Below the pieces are notes generated by a model that did not search any database, was not told where the DNA came from, and saw only the letters and a program-made list of their open reading frames with translations. The translations under genes and the position numbers were made by a program. Of a stretch of DNA of 46,851 bases, positions 41,247-46,851 are shown piece by piece. Positions within the stretch are counted from its first letter, which is position 1. Every line of letters starts with the position of its first letter. The stretch is from Dolichospermum sp. ST_sed8 (GTDB lineage Bacteria; Cyanobacteriota; Cyanobacteriia; Cyanobacteriales; Nostocaceae), in contig JAKOGY010000009.1 of the NCBI GenBank assembly GCA_028658405.1, positions 1 through 46,851 on the forward strand. Reading direction: 5' to 3'.

Positions 41247-42215
41247 ATGACCTATTTAGAAACCGCAGCCAAATTTTACAGCCAAGTTGCCCAAACACCA
41301 GAAATAGGATTGTGCTGTGTTCAAAGTACACCTTTACAACTACCAGGGTTGAAAATTCCTTTGGCTATGCAGGAAATGAACTATGGTTGTGGAACTACAG
41401 TACATCACAATGAACTCACGAATGAACCTACAGTTTTATACGTTGGTGTTGGTGGTGGTTTAGAAGCTTTGCAATTTGCTTATTTTTCTCGTCGTTCTGG
41501 TGCAGTGATTGCTGTTGAACCTGTGGAAGCTATGCGAGAAGCTGCAACGCGTAATTTGCAAATTGCAGCCAAAGAAAACCCTTGGTTTGATCCTAGTTTT
41601 GTGGAAATTCGGCCGGGAGATGCTTTTGATTTACCTATTGCTGATGCTTCAGTTGATATAGTCGCGCAAAATTGCCTGTTCAATATTTTTGAACCAGCAG
41701 ATTTAACTCTGGCTTTAAAAGAAGCATATCGGGTATTGAAACCAGGTGGACGTTTGCAGATGAGTGACCCGATTGCTACGAGTCCTGTTCCTGCACATTT
41801 ACAACAAAATGAAAATTTACGCGCTCTCTGTTTGTCCGGTGCTATTACATATCAAGAATATACTCAATTGATTATTAATGCTGGTTTTGGACAAATTGAA
41901 ATTCGCGCTCGTCGTCCTTATCGCTTATTAGATAAACATACTTATAAACTCACAGAAAATCTACTTTTAGAAAGTCTAGATTCTGTGGCTTTTAAAGTAG
42001 ATATTCCGACCGATGGTGCTTGTATTTTTACTGGTAAAACAGCGATTTATGCAGGTAAGAAAGAATTTTTTGATGATCATGCTGGACATATTCTCCAACG
42101 TGGTATTCCTGCGGCAGTTTGTGATAAGACTGCCAAAAATTTAGCACTTGCCAATCCGGAAGAAATTATAATTACTGATTCCACATGGTATTATGATGGT
42201 GGAGGATGTTGTTAA
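41247..42215 (+). CDS. arsM: Arsenite methyltransferase, arsenosugar pathway (ArsM)
   Basis: A SAM-dependent methyltransferase of 322 aa with motif I VLYVGVGGGLEALQFAYFS, EPVEAM, PGDAFDLPIADASVDIVAQN and the post-motif YRVLKPGGRLQMSDP. Conserved Cys residues are present (GLCCVQS, NYGCGTT, LCLSGAI). The C-terminus ends WYYDGGGCC, a vicinal Cys pair suited to binding As(III). This architecture fits the ArsM that makes dimethylated arsenic for arsenosugars, paired with radical-SAM ArsS. arsS is found at 45702, same strand, separated by about 3.5 kb of accessory genes. The start ATG 41247 is near the divergent riboswitch promoter. Confidence 0.9.
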   Translation: MTYLETAAKFYSQVAQTPEIGLCCVQSTPLQLPGLKIPLAMQEMNYGCGTTVHHNELTNEPTVLYVGVGGGLEALQFAYFSRRSGAVIAVEPVEAMREAATRNLQIAAKENPWFDPSFVEIRPGDAFDLPIADASVDIVAQNCLFNIFEPADLTLALKEAYRVLKPGGRLQMSDPIATSPVPAHLQQNENLRALCLSGAITYQEYTQLIINAGFGQIEIRARRPYRLLDKHTYKLTENLLLESLDSVAFKVDIPTDGACIFTGKTAIYAGKKEFFDDHAGHILQRGIPAAVCDKTAKNLALANPEEIIITDSTWYYDGGGCC

Positions 42216-42286
42216 TTTTATATAGTTATAGCTTGCGTGACAATGCAAGAATCATCCGCCACGCTACGCTATTAACAAGTCCTAAT

Positions 42287-42509
42287 TAGGGCTTACTGAA
42301 TAAAGCTAGAACCGTCTATTAATAAGGGTTTCGCGGATTTTAATAACAAGCAAGTGCAAGGTTTTGGCTTAGGGTGTCTCAAAACAGTTGCATTTTTCCT
42401 TGTCGGATATGGGAAATTGAGGATATCCAGATAGTTGAAACTGTTCCCTGTTCCCTGTTCCCAGTTAAGAGTTCCCTCTCCTCACAGACAACTTTTTCAG
42501 CAAGTCCTA
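42287..42509. mobile_element. Putative MITE with TAGG(G/A)CTT(A/G)CTGAA ends
   Basis: TAGGGCTTACTGAATAAAG at the left and CTTTTTCAGCAAGTCCTA at the right are imperfect inverted repeats of about 18 bp. The 223-bp interior has no ORF; it includes a CTGTTCCCTGTTCCC tandem tract near 42442-42462. A partial copy of the end sequence (AACAAGTCCTAATTAGG) abuts the left end. I could not define a target duplication. It fills the gap between arsM and the DUF2887 gene. Confidence 0.55.
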
Positions 42510-42516
42510 ATTAAAA

Positions 42517-43335
42517 CTATGATTCTTGAATTTCCTTTTGTAAAGCCTGAATTTGTGCAAGAGATAATTCAGTAACTTCAGAAATTTGTTGTAAATTCAT
42601 GCCAGTTCGTAACAATTTTAAAGTAAACTTTCTGGTTGCTTCAGCTTCACCTTCTTGTTTACCTTCAGCTTTACCTTCAGCTTTACCTTCTTCCAAAGCT
42701 TCTTGATAAACTCTGGTTTGTTTCAACTCACTTAAACCTAACATAGCTTCAATCTCCTCTCTGCTTTTTTTGGGTAATTTGTAAACGATAATTGTCTCAA
42801 TTAGATTAATTAAATCCCGTTTGATTTTGGTATCAGTTAGTTGTTGGTTTGCTTGTGCAATTAAGCGTCTTGCTAATGCTGGTGCAGCTTTCTCTGTTTC
42901 TATTACTAGTTTAACAACTCCCACCCCTAAAGAACTCTCTCCCAACTCATCTAAATAAATGCGTGTAACTCGCTCAAGCAGCAAGATTTCGCCAAATTGT
43001 AAATTCTGTTCTCTTTCTATATTACGACTAGGATAGATGATTACAGCTTGCCAAGGGTGAGGAGTTTTGTATTGTCGCAGGTAGAGAAAAAGCTCTGCAA
43101 AGAGACGATAATATAAATTATCATCGGGTTGAAATTGAACCTCGACAATGTAAAATGGCTTTTTGGGATCTTTGGTGGTTGGTAAAAATAAACCGTCTAA
43201 ACGAAAAGCTAGTTGTTTAACTTCACGAGATGTAAATTCATAAACATCTGCTTCTGTGGGAGAATTATTAATTAATTCAAAGAAAATGCTAGGAAATGCT
43301 TGAAATAAGCTATAGAAAATTGTATCTGTTTTCAC
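42517..43335 (-). CDS. Rpn-family / DUF2887 PD-(D/E)XK nuclease-like protein, 272 aa
   Basis: The protein has the cyanobacterial DUF2887/Rpn-type core: MKTDTIFYSLFQAFPSIFFE, LAFRLDGLFLPTTKDPKKPF, YIVEVQFQPDDNLYYRLFAE. Asp in RLDG and EVQ (a D...ExQ/K site) resemble the PD-(D/E)XK nuclease centre. Rpn proteins are recombination-promoting nucleases, often annotated as transposases. The C-terminal third has charged tandem units (GKAEGKAEGKQEGEAEA) and a helix ending ELSLAQIQALQKEIQ. It stops 7 bp from a putative MITE. Intact. Confidence 0.87.
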   Translation of the reverse strand: MKTDTIFYSLFQAFPSIFFELINNSPTEADVYEFTSREVKQLAFRLDGLFLPTTKDPKKPFYIVEVQFQPDDNLYYRLFAELFLYLRQYKTPHPWQAVIIYPSRNIEREQNLQFGEILLLERVTRIYLDELGESSLGVGVVKLVIETEKAAPALARRLIAQANQQLTDTKIKRDLINLIETIIVYKLPKKSREEIEAMLGLSELKQTRVYQEALEEGKAEGKAEGKQEGEAEATRKFTLKLLRTGMNLQQISEVTELSLAQIQALQKEIQES

Positions 43336-43421
43336 GATAATTGAGTAATTCTTATATCTAATCTAGCTGAGTTTTCGCGCAAAGATACAAAGGAGCAAAG
43401 ACGCAAAGAAAGAAAATTTTC

Positions 43422-43528
43422 CTCGTTCCCAGTCTCCAGACTGGGAATGTTATCTTTGAGGTTCTACCTCCAGGTATAATAGAGGCAGAGCCTCTTAACT
43501 ACATTCCCACGCAGAGCATGGGAATGAG
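43422..43528. repeat. Dispersed compound palindrome, copy 2
   Basis: CTCGTTCCCAGTCTCCAGACT with GGGAATG, then GAGGTTCTACCTC, AGAGGCAGAGCCTCT and CATTCCCACGCAGAGCATGG form hairpins in series. It is related to 14230-14334. It lies in the 296-bp gap before the TIR-associated module; the rest of the gap is AT-rich with no gene. Confidence 0.7.
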
Positions 43529-43631
43529 AAAATGGGGTAAAATCCTCAGATTTCTAATCTTTGCTTTTATTTCTAAACATAAGTATGGTTTAATTTAGAT
43601 GGAATAAATAATTTTATAAAAATGGCTATTT

Positions 43632-44126
43632 ATGCCTAAACAAGATCCCGCAAAATTAAAAAAGGTATCCATTAGTCTTCCCTTTGGTATTGGTGCTGCG
43701 GAATGGGAATCTGATACAACAGAAAGGAAAGCCGCTTGGTCGTTGTATGTAGAACTGGTGACACGCATTGCTGTCCAGTCTTTAGAAGTTGACCAGGGGT
43801 TGGTGCGGGAAGCGTTGAATTCTTTGTATAGTTTATTCGGAACTACCCGCGAAATTCTCAAAGTGGCTGGACCTGATGTGGGTGCTTCTAAGAACTCAGT
43901 CGGGGGTATTGCTATTGCGGTGTTGAATAATGGGTTGCGACCATTTTTAGCTAAATGGCATCCTATTTTACAGGCTTGGGAAGCAAAACGACCTGTAGGG
44001 GTGAGTGTTAAAGAACATGAGATGGGTTGGTCAGAAGAATCAAAGTTGCGAACTGAGTTGGCTGCTTTGCGAGGTGATTTAGAAGAGTATGCGAAGGCTT
44101 TGGCTGTTATTGCAGGTGTGGAGTAA
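43632..44126 (+). CDS. Conserved hypothetical protein upstream of the TIR effector, 164 aa
   Basis: Soluble, mostly helical: SISLPFGIGAAEWESDTTER, AAWSLYVELVTRIAVQSLEV, EALNSLYSLFGTTREILKVA, a glycine-rich bend (KNSVGGIAIAVLNNGLRPFL), KWHPILQAWEAKRP, and a C-terminal helix (LRTELAALRGDLEEYAKALA). I recall similar proteins (AKWHP...WE pattern) beside predicted conflict-system effectors in cyanobacteria and actinobacteria, but cannot name the family. Its stop is 4 bp before the TIR gene's ATG, so the two form an operon. It may be a partner, adaptor or inhibitor of the TIR protein; that is inference. Confidence 0.7.
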   Translation: MPKQDPAKLKKVSISLPFGIGAAEWESDTTERKAAWSLYVELVTRIAVQSLEVDQGLVREALNSLYSLFGTTREILKVAGPDVGASKNSVGGIAIAVLNNGLRPFLAKWHPILQAWEAKRPVGVSVKEHEMGWSEESKLRTELAALRGDLEEYAKALAVIAGVE

Positions 44127-44130
44127 TAAA

Positions 44131-45471
44131 ATGGAAAAATATGATGTTTTTATTTGCCATAATAGCCAAGACAAGCCAGAAGTACTAAAAATTAAAAGCT
44201 CCTTGCAAAAAGAAAACATTAAAACGTTTTATGATGAGGAAGACTTAAAACCATTCGAGAAATGGAAACAACAAATTCTCGATAGCATTAAGGAAGTCAG
44301 ATTTTTTCTTGTATTTATTAGTAATCATGGTACTGGACCAACACAGCACCAAGAAATTGATTGCTTTTTAAAAGAAGTTTTACCAAAAAAGCCTGAAATT
44401 AAAACAGGCTTAGTTATCCTCCCCAATACAAACATAGGAATGATAAATACCATAACAAACAGTTATCCATATTTTAAAGAGCTTCACTATGGGGATCTTC
44501 GTAAAGATTATGATCAAAGTTTTAAAAAAATGATTGCCGATATTTCCAATACTATTATCAATTCCCCAGTTCCATTGAATTATCCGGTAACGCCTTTTAA
44601 GTTTAAAACTGTTGAGATAATAATAATTTCAAAACCTCCAGTATTGCCCATTTTACCAAAGAAGACAGAAATTAAATTTGAATATATTGAAAAAACCGCA
44701 GATTATTTTGAGGAACACTTGGGAAATAATCTATTTATGGAAATGGTATCTATTCCTAAAGGGACTTTTTTCATGGGTTCTCCACAAAATGAAGAAAGCC
44801 GACGTTCTAACGAAAGTCCACAACATAAAGTTACTGTTCCACCGTTTTTCATGGGTAAATATCCAGTCACTCAAGAGCAATGGAGAGTTGTAGCTGATTT
44901 ACCTAAAGTTAAGATTGATTTAGAATTTGATCCATCTCACTTTAAAGATGATAATTTACCTGTTGAGTGTGTATCATGGAATCATGCTCAAGAATTTTGT
45001 GCCAGACTTTCCCGAATGGCAAATAAAACCTATCGTTTACCTAGCGAAGCTGAATGGGAATATGCTTGTCGTGGAGGAACTACTACCCCGTTTTATTGTG
45101 GGGAAACAATTTCTACGGATTTAGCTAATTATGATGGTGACTACACTTATGGACAGGGACAAAAAGGAGAATATCGAAAAAAAACCACAGTGGTAGGAAT
45201 TTTTTCGGCCAATCCTTTTGGTTTATATGATATGTGTGGGAATGTGTGGGAATGGTGCGAAGATGAGTGGCACGAAAATTATATAAATGCGCCTACAGAT
45301 GGCAGTGCTTGGACAAGTCTAAGCGTTAGCAATAAATTGCTGCGCGGTGGTTCGTGGACCTACAATCCTGAGCATTGCCGTTCTGCTTATCGCTACTCCT
45401 ACAACCTCGACGACCTCGACGACCTTATTGGTTTTCGGGTTGTTTGTAGTGGTGCGGCGAGGACTCATTAG
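44131..45471 (+). CDS. TIR domain-FGE-sulfatase (C-type-lectin fold) protein; predicted DGR variable protein
   Basis: The start ATG 44131 follows GTGTGGAG; a frame from 44089 would overlap the upstream gene. The 446-aa product has a TIR domain (about 1-130): box 1 YDVFICHNSQDKPEV, YDEEDLKPFEKWKQQ, VRFFLVFISNHGTGP and HQEIDCFLKE, whose Glu could be the NADase residue. A Pro-rich linker (about 165-190) leads to an FGE-sulfatase domain (about 200-446): MVSIPKGTFFMGSPQNEESR, GKYPVTQEQW, VSWNHAQEFCARLS, RLPSEAEWEYACRGGTTTPF, GNVWEWCEDEW, LLRGGSW, CRSAYRYSY, IGFRVVCSGAART. This C-terminus is the fold and sequence typical of cyanobacterial diversity-generating retroelement targets. TIR domains act in NAD+-degrading defence; the fusion suggests a variable-ligand-triggered effector (inference). 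Confidence 0.88.
   Translation: MEKYDVFICHNSQDKPEVLKIKSSLQKENIKTFYDEEDLKPFEKWKQQILDSIKEVRFFLVFISNHGTGPTQHQEIDCFLKEVLPKKPEIKTGLVILPNTNIGMINTITNSYPYFKELHYGDLRKDYDQSFKKMIADISNTIINSPVPLNYPVTPFKFKTVEIIIISKPPVLPILPKKTEIKFEYIEKTADYFEEHLGNNLFMEMVSIPKGTFFMGSPQNEESRRSNESPQHKVTVPPFFMGKYPVTQEQWRVVADLPKVKIDLEFDPSHFKDDNLPVECVSWNHAQEFCARLSRMANKTYRLPSEAEWEYACRGGTTTPFYCGETISTDLANYDGDYTYGQGQKGEYRKKTTVVGIFSANPFGLYDMCGNVWEWCEDEWHENYINAPTDGSAWTSLSVSNKLLRGGSWTYNPEHCRSAYRYSYNLDDLDDLIGFRVVCSGAARTH
45344..45463 (+). other. Predicted DGR variable region (VR)
   Basis: From GCGGTGGTTCGTGG to GGCGAGGACTC. Candidate variable codons, in frame: ACC TAC AAT, GAG CAT, TAT, then TAC TCC TAC AAC CTC GAC, GAC CTC GAC GAC CTT. 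Ten of the eleven codons at 45394-45426 end in C, although the rest of the gene favours GAT and AT-ending codons. All could arise from AAC/AAT by changing only A bases. The invariant tail GGTTTTCGGGTTGTTTG after it resembles the IMH-like end of cyanobacterial VRs. The template repeat is not in the window. Confidence 0.72.
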
Positions 45472-45701
45472 CACTCTACACTCTTGCTCTTTTGCGCTCT
45501 GCGCTCTTGATTCTTTTCACTTCTCTAGCGTAACGGAGTGGAGCGATCAAAAATATTTTATTTAGATTTCGGGAATAACTGATGAGTTGTTCCTCCATGA
45601 TATAGGAAACTTTCGATTTAGTCAAGTGGTATGTCCCAATTATCAATAGTTTGCCACTTCCCGCTGTCTCTTCGGTTGAATGACTTTTAAAACATCCTCT
45701 T
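45472..45701. other. Gap after the VR gene, no gene seen
   Basis: It holds short direct repeats of GCTCT / CACTCT (45470-45510), GCGCTCTGCGC, and a weak stem CACTTC/GGAGTG (45519-45540) that might correspond to the hairpin found downstream of many DGR targets. The remainder leads to arsS without a clear promoter. Confidence 0.4.
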
Positions 45702-46709
45702 ATGGAAATTCGTGCTAGAGATGCTTCTATGATTACACCTTTTTTTCAGCAGCTAAATTCACCTTTGACAAAAAAGCAAATCAATGTTTTACAAATTAAT
45801 TTAGGAAAGCGTTGTAACCTAGCTTGTAACCATTGCCATGTAGAAGCTAGTCCCAAAAGAACTGAGGAATTAACACCGGAAATTTGTCAACAATTAATCA
45901 CTTTAATTGAAAGATTTCCACAAATCAAAATTGTTGATTTAACTGGTGGCGCTCCAGAAATGAATTATGGTTTTAAGTTTCTGGTACAAGCTGCTAGAAA
46001 ATCAGGTAAACAGGTAATTGTCAGATCAAATTTAACAATTTATTTTGTGGCTGGATTTGAAGATTTGCCAGATTTTTTTGCTCGACATCAAGTAAAGATA
46101 GTTGCTTCTCTTCCCTGTTATTTAGCCGATAATGTGGATAAAATGCGGGGAGATGGTGTTTTTGATCAATCAATCAAAGCTTTGCAATGGTTGAATAAGT
46201 TAGGTTATGGTCAAAACCCGAATTTAATTTTAGATTTGGTCTATAATCCGCAATTACCAAATAGTGCAGATTTTTCTCTAACTCCTGAACAGCAAAATTT
46301 AGAAAAAGCTTATAAAACCTTTTTGATGGAAAAATTTGATATTCGATTTAATCATCTTTTCACAATTACTAATATCCCTGTAGGGAGAACAAAGTTTCAT
46401 TTAGAAAGAAAACAGCTTTATTCTAGCTATTTGCATTTTTTAGAGTCTCATTTTAATGCCAAAACAATTGATGGTTTAATGTGTCTTGAACAACTTTCTA
46501 TTGATTATTTAGGGAATATTTATGATTGTGATTTTAATCAAATGATGAATTTATCTGCAAAAACTAGCAATGGTGAAAAGTTGACAGTCAGTAAATTGTT
46601 GCAAATTGGTAGTTTAGATATAATCAAGGAAATCCAAACTGCTGAATATTGCTATGGTTGTACTGCGGGGGCTGGTTCTAGTTGCGGTGGTGCTATTAGT
46701 ATAAATTGA
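45702..46709 (+). CDS. arsS: Arsenosugar biosynthesis radical SAM protein (ArsS)
   Basis: ArsS is a radical SAM enzyme joining arsenic to an adenosyl-derived ribose in arsenosugar formation. The CxxxCxxC cluster motif is in KRCNLACNHCHVEASPKRTE. Further family features: IVDLTGGAPEMNYGFKFLVQ, ASLPCYLADNVDKMRGDGVF, LVYNPQLPNSADFSLTPEQQ, the RFNHLFTITNIPVGR segment, and a Cys-rich C-terminus (AEYCYGCTAGAGSSCGGAI; DUF3641 region). At 335 aa it is complete. Alternative start ATG 45729 (MITPFFQQL) matches the family N-terminus equally well. Partner arsM is at 41247. Confidence 0.93.
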   Translation: MEIRARDASMITPFFQQLNSPLTKKQINVLQINLGKRCNLACNHCHVEASPKRTEELTPEICQQLITLIERFPQIKIVDLTGGAPEMNYGFKFLVQAARKSGKQVIVRSNLTIYFVAGFEDLPDFFARHQVKIVASLPCYLADNVDKMRGDGVFDQSIKALQWLNKLGYGQNPNLILDLVYNPQLPNSADFSLTPEQQNLEKAYKTFLMEKFDIRFNHLFTITNIPVGRTKFHLERKQLYSSYLHFLESHFNAKTIDGLMCLEQLSIDYLGNIYDCDFNQMMNLSAKTSNGEKLTVSKLLQIGSLDIIKEIQTAEYCYGCTAGAGSSCGGAISIN

Positions 46710-46753
46710 CAAAAGTTAAAAAAATATATATGTCATGAAAGAATTACAAAAGA

Positions 46754-46786
46754 AGGGAACAGGGAACAGGGAATAGGGAACAGGTA
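46754..46786. repeat. GGGAACA tandem repeat
   Basis: Four to five units of GGGAACA / GGGAATA. The complementary form (TGTTCCC) occurs near 42442-42462 inside the putative MITE. It is a low-complexity dispersed repeat in cyanobacterial intergenic DNA. Confidence 0.75.
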
Positions 46787-46851
46787 AGAAACACTCATTT
46801 GCACCAGTTTAAAGCTCAGTCAAAAAAAAGATGTTTTTTAAGATGCGTAGC

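Noticed and set aside
45344-45463. Variable-looking FGE C-terminus explained by simple 9-bp slippage (CTCGACGAC repeated)
   Set aside because: Slippage may account for part of it, but the other NNC codons (TAC TCC TAC AAC) and the upstream ACC TAC, GAG CAT and TAT sites fit adenine mutagenesis better; kept as an alternative.

Overview
The window reads as chromosome of a filamentous, probably heterocyst-lineage cyanobacterium (Nostocales; Anabaena/Dolichospermum/Nostoc-like). The evidence is oxygenic-photosynthesis genes (chlH, psaK, ndhD), paralogues of the fdxN-element control genes xisH/xisI, many HIP1 octamers (GCGATCGC), AT-rich codon use, small cyanobacteria-specific DUF proteins (DUF2973/DUF2605 pair, DUF29), and many dispersed palindromic repeats. 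No tRNA or rRNA gene was recognised. Genus is inference.

Layout. 1-650: tandem long-palindrome repeats. 820-5640: a small unknown gene and chlH with its terminator. 5740-6860: an unknown protein with faint PrnB/IDO-like features, preceded by a 33-codon ORF. 6900-11010: accessory block of toxin-antitoxin and nuclease cassettes (frameshifted ParDE, intact ParDE, XisH-XisI-HigA, Uma2, a VapC fragment), separated by degenerate HIP1-rich tandem arrays, one of which is interrupted by an IS630-type MITE. 11049-15252: housekeeping and conserved genes (AllA-like, FHA-kinase, psaK, sufE, DUF2973, DUF2605). 15686-19680: thrS, then a broken TA pair, a HEPN-like protein, a RelBE-like pair and a DUF29 gene. 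19879-23127: ndhD, a secreted proline-rich/TPR-like protein, and the bolA + monothiol glutaredoxin pair. 23355-28455: a giant SF1 helicase overlapping a partner gene of unknown function. 28715-36379: small conserved protein, second MITE copy, atypical OmpR-type response regulator, hisD, DUF39 protein, RG-rich protein, TPR protein. 36614-40258: solitary type IIG restriction-modification enzyme. 40210-41232: Mn exporter of the GDT1/UPF0016 family under a yybP-ykoY manganese riboswitch. 41247-46709: arsM and arsS (arsenosugar pathway), split by about 3.5 kb holding a MITE, an Rpn/DUF2887 nuclease-like gene and a two-gene module ending in a TIR-FGE protein.

Two results stand out. First, the gene at 44131-45471 joins an N-terminal TIR domain to a formylglycine-generating-enzyme/C-type-lectin fold. 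Its last ~30 codons look like the variable region of a diversity-generating retroelement (DGR): almost every variable codon is NNC, as expected from adenine mutagenesis of AAC codons. No reverse transcriptase or template repeat is in the window, so it would be a remote DGR target: a potentially retargetable TIR effector. Second, upstream of the Mn exporter lies a complete Mn2+ riboswitch with its own TTGACT-17-TATTAT promoter and a readable, mutually exclusive set of hairpins predicting a translational ON switch. The exporter it controls appears to have lost its native C-terminus by a small deletion/frameshift and now reads through a dispersed palindrome.

All assignments come from reading motifs by eye; no searches, alignments or folding programs were run.
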